A stretch of DNA of 64,000 nt from a bacterium (GTDB lineage Bacteria; Chloroflexota; Chloroflexia; Chloroflexales; Kallotenuaceae), in NCBI GenBank assembly GCA_016781525.1, contig JADDQE010000218.1, positions 1 through 64,000 on the forward strand. Reading direction: 5' to 3'. The notes beneath the pieces are model-generated. The model was not told where the DNA came from. It worked only from the letters and a program-made list of their open reading frames with translations, and ran no database searches. The translations under genes were made by a program, and so were the position numbers. How positions within the stretch are numbered: position 1 is the first letter of the stretch; every line of letters starts with the position of its first letter. Shown here piece by piece: positions 26,500 through 34,629 of the stretch.

Positions 26500-27288
26500 A
26501 TGCCAACAATTGAAACCAACGGCGTGACCATATTTTATGACGACGTCGGCGAGGGGCCGGCCCTGGTGCTGTTGCACGGCTTTACCTTGTCGAGCGCGAT
26601 GTGGCGGCCCCAGCAGGATGCTCTCCGCGACCAGTTCCGGGTCATTACCCCTGATTTGCGCGGGATGGGCCAGAGCAGCGTGCCGACCATGGGATATAGC
26701 ATGGAGCTGTATGCCTCGGACATTGTGGCGCTCCTTGATCATCTCAAGCTCGAGCAGGTGATCCTAGGCGGCATGTCGATGGGCGGGTACGTTGCGCTCG
26801 CCTTGCTGCGTCGCTTTGCGGGACGGGTACGCGGGCTCATCTTGATCGACACTCAGGCCGAGGCGGACGACCACGTCACACGCTCCAAGCGCTCCGCGTT
26901 GATTGATCGTGTGCGCGCCGTGGGTAGTGAGGCGATCGCCGACACAAGCAAAATGTTCAACGAGCAAACCCACCGTGAGCGACCCGAGCTGGTGGAGCAG
27001 ATGCGTGCGATCATGGCGCACACAGTCCCGGATGGTATCGTCGGTGCGGTAACGGCAATGGTCGAGCGTCCCGACGCGATGGAGGTACTGCGCAATACAA
27101 CCATCCCGGCGCTGATTATCGTGGGACGTGACGACCCACTCACGCCGCCGTCCGATGCCGAGGCCATGTGGGAGGCCCTCCCATACGCTCAGCTGCTGGT
27201 ACTGGACGGAGCCGCGCACGCCGCCAATCTTGAGCAGCCCGATGTGGTTAATCAGGCCATCCGTGACTGGGCGGCAAAGCTGGCTTAG
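26500..27288 (+). CDS. Alpha/beta-fold hydrolase
   Basis: A 262-residue hydrolase of the 3-oxoadipate-enol-lactonase/haloperoxidase-like group. LLHGFTLSSAMW is the oxyanion loop; the nucleophile Ser is in GGMSMGGYVAL (about residue 92); Asp is in VGRDDPLTPP (about 212) and His in DGAAHAANLEQPD (about 239). It is soluble, without a signal peptide. Reaction and substrate are not fixed by sequence: esterase, lactonase and dehalogenase activities all occur in this group. The ATG at 26500 has AAAGG upstream; the frame also opens at a GTG at 26494. It precedes a HAD hydrolase by 111 bp. Confidence 0.88.
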   Translation: MPTIETNGVTIFYDDVGEGPALVLLHGFTLSSAMWRPQQDALRDQFRVITPDLRGMGQSSVPTMGYSMELYASDIVALLDHLKLEQVILGGMSMGGYVALALLRRFAGRVRGLILIDTQAEADDHVTRSKRSALIDRVRAVGSEAIADTSKMFNEQTHRERPELVEQMRAIMAHTVPDGIVGAVTAMVERPDAMEVLRNTTIPALIIVGRDDPLTPPSDAEAMWEALPYAQLLVLDGAAHAANLEQPDVVNQAIRDWAAKLA

Positions 27289-27399
27289 CTCGTCCCTGGC
27301 GTGCTACCTCAAACGGCCAGTCCCTGAACTGCGGGCACCATCCTTGCTTGACGACCCGACCGCAGAGACGACAACACGGTTGAGGAGGAAGAGAAAGAT

Positions 27400-28080
27400 A
27401 TGCCACGATTTCGGGGGGTCATATTCGATGTGGATGGGACGCTGATCGACAGCAACGACGCCCATGCCCGCGCGTGGGTCGACGCACTCGCCGAAGCCGG
27501 TATCGACGTGCCCTTTGAGCAGGTCCGTCGCTTGATCGGCATGGGTGGCGATAAGCTGATGCCGGAGGTGTGCACCATCGAGCAAGAGAGCCCCCAGGGC
27601 AAGCAGATCAGCGAGCATCGTACCGAGATTTTCAAAACGCGGTATCAGCCAACGGTGCAAGGGTTTCCCGAAGCAGCGGCACTGCTCAAGCGCCTTGCGG
27701 AGGATGGCTACAAGCTTGGGGTGGCTACGTCGGCCAAGGAGGACGAGCTTCAGGATCTCCTGCGGATTGCGAGTGCGAACGATTTCTTCACAATCACAAC
27801 CACCTCGAGCGACGCGGAGCAGTCCAAGCCGGAACCCGATATTGTACAGGCGGCGCTGGCGCGTATGGAGCTCCAGCCCGACGAGGCCGTGATGATTGGC
27901 GATACACCATACGATATCGAAGCGGCTACCAAGGCCGGCGTTCCCATTATTGCAGTACGCTGTGGTGGGTGGAACGATCCCGACCTCAAGGGTGCCGTCG
28001 CCGTCTACGACAATCTCGCCGATCTTTTAGCAACTTATGACGAGTCACCTTTGGCCACTGAGCGCGCTCTGGAGCGCTAG
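27400..28080 (+). CDS. HAD-superfamily hydrolase, phosphoglycolate phosphatase-like
   Basis: A 226-residue phosphatase with a four-helix cap. Motif I is FDVDGTLID with D10 as nucleophile and D12 as acid; motif II is VATSAK (Thr/Ser); motif III is the Lys in SKPEPD; motif IV is MIGDTPYDIEAA with the Mg-binding acids. The C1 cap (residues 16-85) and length fit Gph/beta-phosphoglucomutase-like phosphatases. It should dephosphorylate a small sugar or acid phosphate in the cytoplasm. GAGGAAGAG precedes the ATG. It lies between the alpha/beta-hydrolase and the bacilliredoxin on the same strand. Confidence 0.9.
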   Translation: MPRFRGVIFDVDGTLIDSNDAHARAWVDALAEAGIDVPFEQVRRLIGMGGDKLMPEVCTIEQESPQGKQISEHRTEIFKTRYQPTVQGFPEAAALLKRLAEDGYKLGVATSAKEDELQDLLRIASANDFFTITTTSSDAEQSKPEPDIVQAALARMELQPDEAVMIGDTPYDIEAATKAGVPIIAVRCGGWNDPDLKGAVAVYDNLADLLATYDESPLATERALER

Positions 28081-28167
28081 GGCAGAACCGCAGTATCATC
28101 GGGATACCAGAGGATCTTTTGGAACGGTCTGCGCGATAGCAGCGCATTAAAGAGAGGGAAGGAAGCA

Positions 28168-28506
28168 ATGAGTGATCGCTTCGTGCCGGTAAAGGATGCC
28201 GGCGAGCTAGACGAGCTTTTCGCGCGCTCGCAAGACGAGCCAGTCCTGCTCTTCAAACACGACCCAGTCTGTCCGATCAGTGCGCGCGCCCACCGGCAGC
28301 TGCAGCAAATGGAAGCACCCGTACCGCTGGTCGATGTCGCAAACAACAAGGATTTGGCTCAGGACGTGACCGATCGCACTGGAGTGCAGCATGCATCACC
28401 ACAGGTGCTTGTGCTGCGCAACGGTACTGCCGTCTGGTCGGCGTCGCTGCATGACATTACATCGGACGCGGTCCAGCAGGCCGTTGCACAGCACAGCCAA
28501 GCCTAG
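28168..28506 (+). CDS. ytxJ: YtxJ/BrxC-type monothiol bacilliredoxin
   Basis: A 112-residue thioredoxin-fold protein. The single redox Cys is C35 in HDPVCPISARA, the CPIS motif of the YtxJ family. The cis-Pro loop is ASPQVLVLRNG. Proteins of this type remove bacillithiol from mixed disulfides on target proteins, so the host may make bacillithiol or a related thiol. No bacillithiol synthesis gene is in the window. A GGGAAGGAAG lies just before the ATG. A strong terminator follows 68 bp after the stop, closing a unit that may include the HAD and alpha/beta-hydrolase genes. Confidence 0.9.
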   Translation: MSDRFVPVKDAGELDELFARSQDEPVLLFKHDPVCPISARAHRQLQQMEAPVPLVDVANNKDLAQDVTDRTGVQHASPQVLVLRNGTAVWSASLHDITSDAVQQAVAQHSQA

Positions 28507-28574
28507 CGGTGCCGGGGTTTCGCGTAGCGTTCCTGAGCGAGACACCAAGGACCTGATACCGTTGCAAGGACGGC

Positions 28575-28619
28575 GGAGGACAGCGCGCGTAAGGCCGTGC
28601 TGTCCTCCTTTGCGTTTTT
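28575..28619 (+). terminator. Intrinsic terminator after ytxJ
   Basis: GGAGGACAGC (28575-28584) pairs with GCTGTCCTCC (28599-28608) over a loop, followed by TTTGCGTTTTT. Confidence 0.9.
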
Positions 28620-28765
28620 GACGTCCGACCATTGCGATCATTAGCCCAGACGGCCTCGCAAACAATCGTCCAAGTGGGCTGAGCCCTTCCAGGGCGAACA
28701 GATCAGAAGCCTTGGTTAACCCGTGCATGCGGCAATACACCGCTCCACCACAGCACAGCGTACGG

Positions 28766-28790
28766 TATAATGTGACAGTTCTTTGTCACA
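28766..28790 (+). promoter_or_regulatory. -10 box overlapping a perfect palindrome
   Basis: TATAAT (28766-28771) is overlapped by TGTGACA-N6-TGTCACA (28771-28790), a perfect 7-bp inverted repeat, about 45 bp before the CPBP gene. The spacing (TGTGA-N10-TCACA) is not that of CRP. A repressor that covers the start site is the likely reader; which one is unknown. Confidence 0.6.
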
Positions 28791-28835
28791 TAGCCGACCC
28801 ACGCGCCCAACGATTCGGCCGAGAAAGACCACTAC

Positions 28836-29588
28836 ATGACTTTGCTCCCGCTGCTTGTCCAACGCGGGCTCGCGTTGTTTCTCTGCACCCTCGCTTGTCG
28901 GAGCGTCACGCTGCATTATGGCGGCGGTTCGAACCGAGCTACGCGAGGATGGCGCCTCCGGCGCTATTGGAAAACCATCGGCTGGCAATGGTCTGCCGTT
29001 AGTATCCTCCTGTTGACAACGCCATTGGCAGAGCTTGTGTACCTTCGTGGACACAGTCCACGATCAGTCTCGCTCCATGCACTCTCATTTATTCTGACGG
29101 CGAATATTGTGGTGCTGCTCTATGGCCCGATCGCACTCGCCTGGCTAAGCCCTCGTATTCGGCGTGGTGTCCTCGCGCCATTTGCACCAATCCGCGCTTT
29201 GCTCCCCGTAACCTTGCCTGAGCGCGGCTTATGGTTGCTATTGAGCCTGACGACTGGCATCTGTGAGGAGCTTATGTTTCGAGCATTTGCGATCAACTAC
29301 CTCACGAGCAGAGCCTTTGGGCTCAACCTCCTGCTCAGCGCGCTCGTTGCCTGCCTAGTGTTTGGCGTTGGGCACGCGTATCAAGGCATGCGCGGCCTTG
29401 TGCGGACAACAGCTTTCGGGGCCGCTCTGACAGGCTTGTTTCTTGTGACCGGCAGCATTATGTTGCCGATCGTTGTTCACACCCTGGTGAATCTCAGAGT
29501 CGCGTTTCTCCCCACGGGTCGAATGCCCACGCGGCCCATTAACACGACCGCCCACGCCGTTCCCCAGCTACAGCTCACGGATGCTTGA
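28836..29588 (+). CDS. CPBP family intramembrane protease
   Basis: A 250-residue membrane protein with six to eight helices. It has the Abi/CAAX signature: E144-E145-x3-R149 in CEELMFRAF, H180 in FGVGHAYQG, and H215 with N219 in IVVHTLVNL. These residues form the presumed glutamate-protease site of CPBP proteins, which cut or process membrane proteins or peptides. The ATG at 28836 lacks a strong ribosome site, so an alternative start near by is possible. It stands alone, after the ytxJ terminator and a palindrome-covered promoter. Confidence 0.88.
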   Translation: MTLLPLLVQRGLALFLCTLACRSVTLHYGGGSNRATRGWRLRRYWKTIGWQWSAVSILLLTTPLAELVYLRGHSPRSVSLHALSFILTANIVVLLYGPIALAWLSPRIRRGVLAPFAPIRALLPVTLPERGLWLLLSLTTGICEELMFRAFAINYLTSRAFGLNLLLSALVACLVFGVGHAYQGMRGLVRTTAFGAALTGLFLVTGSIMLPIVVHTLVNLRVAFLPTGRMPTRPINTTAHAVPQLQLTDA

Positions 29589-29804
29589 GGCCCGCTCGAG
29601 GATGACTGCATTCCCCGCGAATAAGTCGGCCAGCTGAATGGTTCGTCTGCTCATTGGCCCACTAGCTCCAGGGCTATCCGAGCGTGCAGGCATGCTAGGG
29701 CTGTGTGGCCCCGGGCTCCGAGGGAATGTCGCTTGCTAGGGCGGTGCGGCTTGAGGAGATCTGCCTACACACGGGAGAACGGGTGAGGCAGTGGAAAGGT
29801 TTTC

Positions 29805-30773
29805 ATGAGGCAACGTTTCGATGATACGCGGCAGCCGAACCGACGCCGCTTCCTCGGTCTGGCCGGAGCCGGTCTCGTCGGTCTCACAGTCGCAGCCTGT
29901 GGTAATAACTTGGGCCAAACAAGCGCCAGCCGAGGAGCACAGAGCACTGCGGGTACGACCAGCACTGAGGGGCCGTCTGTTTCGGCAATGATCGACAGCA
30001 CCTCGACGCCCACCATGACGCCGGCGCCGACGCCTACGATGCCGGCAGTGACGCCGACACCCAATGCGCGAGCTGGGCAACTTGGAGCGCGTCCGGCTGT
30101 CAACCCTACGGCTGCGGAAGGGACAAGCGGGACGCACCAGCTCGGCGTGGCACAAGAGCGTGACGCGCTCCTGTACGTACCACCGGGATATCGTCCCGAT
30201 CAGTCCCATGCGATGGTGCTCCTGCTACATGGTGCAGGAGGTAATGCAGAGGCTGGGTTATCGCTCCTGCAACCGCTCGCGGATGCCGCTAATCTCGTGC
30301 TACTGGCCACGGCATCGCGCCAGCAGTCCTGGGACGTTATCGTCGACGACTATGGCCCGGACGTAGAGCTGATCGATCGCGCCTTGATGGAAACGTTCAG
30401 CCGCTACGCAGTCGATCCACAGCGGCTGGCGATCGGGGGATTTTCAGACGGCGGCTCGTACGCGCTCTCGCTCGGGCTTTCGAACGGCGAGCTTTTCACG
30501 CATATCATCGCCTTCTCGCCGGGGTTTATGGCGCCTAAGCGAACCGCCGGTAATCCTGGCATCTTTATCTCGCACGGCATCCACGACGACGTACTGCCAA
30601 TTGACCGCTGTAGTAGACAGATCGTGCCTCGGCTTGAGCGCGCCGGATACGCTGTGCGTTATCGAGAGTTCGACGGGCCACATACCGTCCCGCCAGAGAT
30701 TACCCGCGAAGCGCTGGACTGGTTCATTGGTTCAGAAAATGGTTCAGCCGCTGCCGCGAGTGGAACGCGATGA
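29805..30773 (+). CDS. Lipoprotein alpha/beta-hydrolase (carboxylesterase/phospholipase-like)
   Basis: A 322-residue exported lipoprotein. The N-terminus has a twin Arg motif (RRRFLGLAGAG) and lipobox TVAAC with the lipid-carrying C32, so Tat export is likely. A Ser/Thr/Pro linker (TPTMTPAPTPTMPAVTPTP) leads to an alpha/beta-hydrolase: LLLHGAGGNAEAG (oxyanion loop), the nucleophile in GGFSDGGSYAL, Asp in HGIHDDVLP, and His in FDGPHTVPPE. It resembles dienelactone hydrolase and polyhydroxybutyrate depolymerase-like esterases. It acts on the outer face of the membrane, substrate unknown. It is 21 bp before the next gene and may share a transcript with it. Confidence 0.87.
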   Translation: MRQRFDDTRQPNRRRFLGLAGAGLVGLTVAACGNNLGQTSASRGAQSTAGTTSTEGPSVSAMIDSTSTPTMTPAPTPTMPAVTPTPNARAGQLGARPAVNPTAAEGTSGTHQLGVAQERDALLYVPPGYRPDQSHAMVLLLHGAGGNAEAGLSLLQPLADAANLVLLATASRQQSWDVIVDDYGPDVELIDRALMETFSRYAVDPQRLAIGGFSDGGSYALSLGLSNGELFTHIIAFSPGFMAPKRTAGNPGIFISHGIHDDVLPIDRCSRQIVPRLERAGYAVRYREFDGPHTVPPEITREALDWFIGSENGSAAAASGTR

Positions 30774-30794
30774 TTGAGGGTTAGGAAGAGAGCT

Positions 30795-31364
30795 ATGGCT
30801 AATGCAGACAACGCTCCGGCATGTCCACGCTGTGGTGTCGCCGGTATGCCCTCAGATCCGGATGATCCGGTCGTCGAGGATTTTCCCTGGACTTGTCCGC
30901 AATGTGGCACCCTTTATGTGGGCGACGACACGGACGAAAATCTGCTTGAGGAGCCCGAGGCGCGACTCCTCGCCACCATATCCGACATGAACGGAAGGAC
31001 CTACCCGGTCTTCGGTGCGGGTGATGCAGATTGGTACGACATCACCATCCGGGATGAGCAGGCAGTCGCCGCGGCAGCCGGCGTTAGCTGGCGATATGGA
31101 GACACGCTGATGATCGCCCAGCTCTCCGTTTCCGGACCGTACCGAGAGCGCGGCCTCGCCGTGCCTTTAATCGGCGAGATCATCACGCTGGCTTGTCGTC
31201 AAGGAATTGCAATGATTCGCGGTGTGGTCGTGCACACAGAGCTCGAGGATAGTCCCGAGCTCCTTAACTGGTATGAACGCAGCGGGTTCGATATCGCGCT
31301 CGCATCAGTAGAAGGCGAGGTTGTCGCCTCGATCGAGCGACGGATTGCCCCAACGGATTGCTAG
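30795..31364 (+). CDS. Zinc-ribbon GNAT-like protein
   Basis: A 189-residue protein. Residues 10-42 carry two CxxC pairs (CPRCG and CPQCG) spaced as in a zinc ribbon. The rest fits a GNAT fold: LMIAQLSVSGPYRERGLAVPLIGEII has the acetyl-CoA loop (R-E-R-G-L-A), and LLNWYERSGFDIA is the last motif. The loop lacks the usual G-x-G, so binding may be weakened. The ATG at 30795 has AGGAAGAG before it; the frame is open to 30774. The link of a zinc ribbon to an acetyltransferase suggests a protein or nucleic-acid target, which is inference. Confidence 0.75.
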   Translation: MANADNAPACPRCGVAGMPSDPDDPVVEDFPWTCPQCGTLYVGDDTDENLLEEPEARLLATISDMNGRTYPVFGAGDADWYDITIRDEQAVAAAAGVSWRYGDTLMIAQLSVSGPYRERGLAVPLIGEIITLACRQGIAMIRGVVVHTELEDSPELLNWYERSGFDIALASVEGEVVASIERRIAPTDC

Positions 31365-31426
31365 AGCTCAAACGCCACAACTCAAACAACCGAGAGCAGG
31401 GCTCACACACGTCGCGGTGTCTCAGC

Positions 31427-31646
31427 TTATGCACCTACAATGTGCTTGGCGAAGTGCTCGCCCCAGTTCGGCTGTCGTCCGTCGTAATCGGTAAAGCCGT
31501 ATTCCCGCGCCAGCCCCCATGAGGTAAAGACGCCGCCGGATTTCGCACCAATCTGCGTATCCGCCGCCAACACGGTCACAGCTCGACCAACATAGAGCGG
31601 AGACGTGGATGCGATGAAATGGGGGTCCTGCTCCGCTGGAGTGGTG
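31427..31646 (-). pseudogene. C-terminal remnant of a short-chain dehydrogenase
   Basis: The minus strand encodes PLYVGRAVTVLAADTQIGAK and then SGGVFTSWGLAREYGFTDYD, DGRQPNWGEHF, ending in a TAA at 31427. This is the C-terminal 60-70 residues of an SDR (the GRAVAALAAD and LAREYGFTDVDGRQPDW pattern). There is no start codon, Rossmann fold or catalytic triad: a TAA near 31647 ends the frame upstream. It is a gene remnant at the edge of the carboxylate island. Confidence 0.7.
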
Positions 31647-31886
31647 GATTACATCAATGGCTTCGCCCTAGCCGAAGCTTCGGGTCGGATTGGGCAACCG
31701 GGCGAGCCTGAAGAGCTGGTGTCATGCCTCGACCAGCCCCCGCCTGAACAGGCCGGGACGTTGCGTCTGGTCTACGAAGACGTAGCTATCGACGAAATCG
31801 TATCGGATGTCGACTCCGGGCTTGACATCATCCTCGCTGGGATCGAAGCGCTCAAGAACAAGTGGGGCACCGTGCCAGCCGAATGA
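31605..31886 (+). CDS. Doubtful 93-residue open frame
   Basis: A GTG-started frame that overlaps the 5' side of the SDR remnant on the other strand. Its last 30 residues (VDSGLDIILAGIEALKNKWG) look like a real helical protein end, while the first 35 resemble out-of-frame sequence. It might be the end of a decayed gene. No ribosome site is seen. Between 31887 and the citrate synthase stop at 32165 I find no gene. Confidence 0.2.
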   Translation: MDAMKWGSCSAGVVDYINGFALAEASGRIGQPGEPEELVSCLDQPPPEQAGTLRLVYEDVAIDEIVSDVDSGLDIILAGIEALKNKWGTVPAE

Positions 31887-32164
31887 GCAACCGGCAAGGA
31901 AAGAAAGAGGACGAACCGTTTTGGCTCGTCTCGTTGCTCATCTTCCACGTTTAAACACCAGCGGTCAGGTAGTATCCTCACCGTTCAGCCGTGGAATAGA
32001 GGAACCCGAGGGGAAGGAACGATTGGACACCGGCAGCAGGACCACCACAACCGAGCGCCAACAGGCCAGCTCCTAGCGATCGTTCGCTGCTCGCCAGGAT
32101 TTACGTACCGGGTGTGCCACAACCCTGGGCGCTCCAAGATTAGGCAGTCCAAAGCACTCGGACG

Positions 32165-33313
32165 CTAGCCACGTTCCGTGAGCGGCACGTAACGAACATC
32201 CATCGGTCCAGTATATAAGGCAGCAGGACGCATAATTCGATTGTTCGCAATTTGCTCGATGACGTGCGCGGTCCAACCGGACACACGACTGATTGCAAAA
32301 ATTGGGGTGAACATATCGATCGAGATTCCTAGGACGTAGTACAGCGAGGCCGAGTAGAAGTCCACGTTGATCGGCAAGTTCGGTTTGAGCTCGCCCATGC
32401 GCTGTTCGATGCGCTCGGTCAGCTCGTACCACTGGAGATCCCCATTCGCCTCGCCCACGTCCCGAGCGATAGTGCGTAAGATGAGCGCCCGTGGATCGTC
32501 AGCGCGGTAGACACGGTGACCAAACCCCGGAATCTTCTTTTTGTTGGCTACTGCGTCGTCAACCCAGGCTGTTACACGCTCAGGAGACTGAATCGCTTTC
32601 AGCATGCGCATAACTTGCTCATTGGCCCCACCGTGTAATGGCCCCTTGAGTGCACCGATGGCCGATGTAATTGAAGAAAACATATCAGCAAGTGTCGACG
32701 CAGTTACCCGCGCGGCAAACGTCGAGGCATTCAAGCTGTGGTCTGCGTGCAAAATAAGGGCGATATCTAGCACTGAGGCGGCGCGCTCGTTGCCGACTTC
32801 TCCGTTCAACATGTACAAGAAATTGGCAGCATGGCTCAGATCATCACGCGGCTGCACAGTTTCCTTGCCTTGCCGAATCCGCTCCCACGCCGCAACAATT
32901 GTTGGCGTCACAGCGGTCAGGTAGGTCGCGTGCTCAACGAGCGCCTCGTGCGATGTATCATCGCTGTTCGGCGCGAACACCGAGAGCGCGGACGTAACTG
33001 TACGCAAGACCGCCATGGGATTGGAATTTTGAGGTAGCCGCTCCATGGTACGCAGCAGCTCCTCGGGCAAGTGACGGTGCCGCTTCAGCGCTCGATCTAG
33101 TTCATCAAGCTGCGCTCGCGTAGGCAGGCTGCCATGCCACAAGAGATAGACCGTCTCTTCAAAGGTTGACGCTTTTGCCAACTCGTTAAGTTCGATCCCT
33201 CGATAGTATAATCGGCCGTTCTCACCGTCGACGTGGCTGATTGCAGTTCTTGCCGCGACGACTCCCTCGAGCCCCCTATCGGCGGTCGAGGCATCTAGCG
33301 TGTTATTGCTCAT
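32165..33313 (-). CDS. Citrate synthase or 2-methylcitrate synthase
   Basis: A 382-residue enzyme of the short type II-like bacterial class. It condenses acetyl-CoA (or propionyl-CoA) with oxaloacetate. The catalytic residues are all present: H227 in GPLHGGANE, H266 in GFGHRVYR and D318 in NVDFYSASLYY. HADHSLNASTFAARV is the family signature. The ATG at 33313 has a textbook AAGGAGGG about six bases upstream. The frame extends to 33361 with non-family residues. The gene is divergent from the carboxylate cluster, and the intergenic region carries a palindromic site also found at the tctB promoter, so it belongs to the same regulon by inference. PrpC and GltA of this class cannot be separated by these motifs, and the two MmgE/PrpD genes keep the methylcitrate option open. 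Confidence 0.93.
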   Translation of the reverse strand: MSNNTLDASTADRGLEGVVAARTAISHVDGENGRLYYRGIELNELAKASTFEETVYLLWHGSLPTRAQLDELDRALKRHRHLPEELLRTMERLPQNSNPMAVLRTVTSALSVFAPNSDDTSHEALVEHATYLTAVTPTIVAAWERIRQGKETVQPRDDLSHAANFLYMLNGEVGNERAASVLDIALILHADHSLNASTFAARVTASTLADMFSSITSAIGALKGPLHGGANEQVMRMLKAIQSPERVTAWVDDAVANKKKIPGFGHRVYRADDPRALILRTIARDVGEANGDLQWYELTERIEQRMGELKPNLPINVDFYSASLYYVLGISIDMFTPIFAISRVSGWTAHVIEQIANNRIMRPAALYTGPMDVRYVPLTERG

Positions 33314-33515
33314 TCTTCCCTCCTTACACGTACACCAACATCCAGCAGGCAGCATTTGCATGTTCTACGCATTAGTCCCGGCCAGTAAGCTAGGTTCGTT
33401 GTCGACATGCCTATATCACAGGTTATGCACCTGCCGGATACCATGGGAGCCAAGCAAGTCGCTCCGTGTCGTTCGCTCACTGCAATGGGCACCAGGGCAT
33501 TTCAATGTTTACTTG

Positions 33516-33541
33516 TTCCGTATTGTGGAATGTCGGTCCAC
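33516..33541. promoter_or_regulatory. Candidate IclR-type operator, site A
   Basis: TTCCGTATTGTGGAA is an inverted repeat (TTCC-N7-GGAA), and a third half-site TCCA lies 10 bases on, with GTGGA-N7-TCCAC as a second overlapping inverted repeat. The site sits between the divergent citrate synthase and SDR genes, just before the TTAGAC box. Twelve of the 15 central bases match site B at 38381-38395. Confidence 0.6.
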
Positions 33542-33544
33542 CTG

Positions 33545-33574
33545 TTAGACATACACCTCCTTTTGGGGTATCAT
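33545..33574 (+). promoter_or_regulatory. Promoter facing the SDR-PrpD genes
   Basis: TTAGAC (33545-33550) and TATCAT (33569-33574) are 18 bases apart. The start of transcription would be near 33581, leaving a leader of about 275 bases before the SDR gene. The leader has no recognisable riboswitch. Site A lies just upstream of the -35. Confidence 0.45.
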
Positions 33575-33858
33575 GAGGCTTGGGCATTGCGTCTTTTACG
33601 TGAGCGCGGGAATAAGGAGCCTCAGTGATTGGTCTCTCCTCCGCTAAGGCCAACCCCGGCGCAAAGGCAGCGTATTCCGGAGCACGATATGGCGGCAGTA
33701 CGATTGCCGCGAGCTCGCTTGGTTCTGCGTTATGTAACACCGAGCTGGCAGCTTAGCAGTGATCTGCAGCGTTCTCGTGTCACAATAGTTACCCGTACAG
33801 TAAAGATTGCGACAGACGCTCCGGAGGGTGCGACTAGCGCTAGTTCGGGAGGAAGATT

Positions 33859-34629
33859 ATGACCGGTTCCGAACAGATTTCGGCAACGTCGGCACCAAGG
33901 GTCGCCTTGGTAACGGGTGCCGGACGCAACATTGGTAGAGCTATCGCGCTCGCCCTTGCTGAGGGTGGCGCCGATATCGTGGTGAACGTCCGGACTAACC
34001 AACACGAGGCTGAGCAGGTCGCGGATGAGATACGGGCGATGGGGCGACGCGCGATAACGTACTGTGCCGATGTGCGTGACGGTACTGCTGTGGCGGCCAT
34101 GTTCGCCACGGCACAGCAGCAGCTCGGGCCGATCACCATCCTTGTAAATAACGCAGCTATTCGTAGCGAAGCCACGTTTCCCGAGTTGTCATTTGCGGAA
34201 TGGCAACAAATCCTCAGCATCATCCTCGACGGTGCATTTATTTGTAGTCAGGCGGCGTTGCGCGACATGACGCAGGTCGGCTGGGGACGCATCGTTAACA
34301 TTGCAGGCATGACTGGGCAAAGCGGTGCTGCAAACCGTGCCCACGTCGTCGCTGCGAAGGCTGGGCTTATCGGCCTCACCAAAGCGCTCGCCCTTGAATT
34401 TGCCGCCGGCGGGATCACCGTCAACGCGGTATCCCCAGGTATGATCGAAACGGCACGGGGCGGCAGTGGCTCTCTACACACTCCTGCACACCACAGCGAG
34501 CGCTCCGTGCCGGTTAAGCGACGCGGAACCCCCGAAGAGGTTGCAAGTTTGGTGCGCTATCTGGTCTCAGATGCGGCGGCCTTTATCACCGGCCAGACGC
34601 TCGGCATCAATGGAGGAGTGTACTTATGA
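33859..34629 (+). CDS. SDR-family protein lacking the catalytic Ser, Tyr and Asn
   Basis: A 256-residue Rossmann protein, FabG-like in overall sequence. The cofactor loop TGAGRNIGRAIA (19-30) and NNAA (97-100) are kept. The catalytic tetrad is not: the Ser position is G150 (VNIAG), the Tyr position is V163 (RAHVVAAK, keeping K167), and the Asn position is I122. It can bind NAD(P) but is unlikely to reduce a ketone the usual way. The C-terminal GQTLGINGGVYL is normal, and no frame damage is seen, so the change is not from a shift. It is the first gene of the + strand cluster. Its stop overlaps the start of the first MmgE/PrpD gene by 4 bp, so the two are translationally coupled and possibly work together. 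Confidence 0.88.
   Translation: MTGSEQISATSAPRVALVTGAGRNIGRAIALALAEGGADIVVNVRTNQHEAEQVADEIRAMGRRAITYCADVRDGTAVAAMFATAQQQLGPITILVNNAAIRSEATFPELSFAEWQQILSIILDGAFICSQAALRDMTQVGWGRIVNIAGMTGQSGAANRAHVVAAKAGLIGLTKALALEFAAGGITVNAVSPGMIETARGGSGSLHTPAHHSERSVPVKRRGTPEEVASLVRYLVSDAAAFITGQTLGINGGVYL

Noticed and set aside
28771-28790. Reading the palindrome before the CPBP gene as a CRP site
   Set aside because: CRP sites have TGTGA-N6-TCACA; here the spacer is ten bases.
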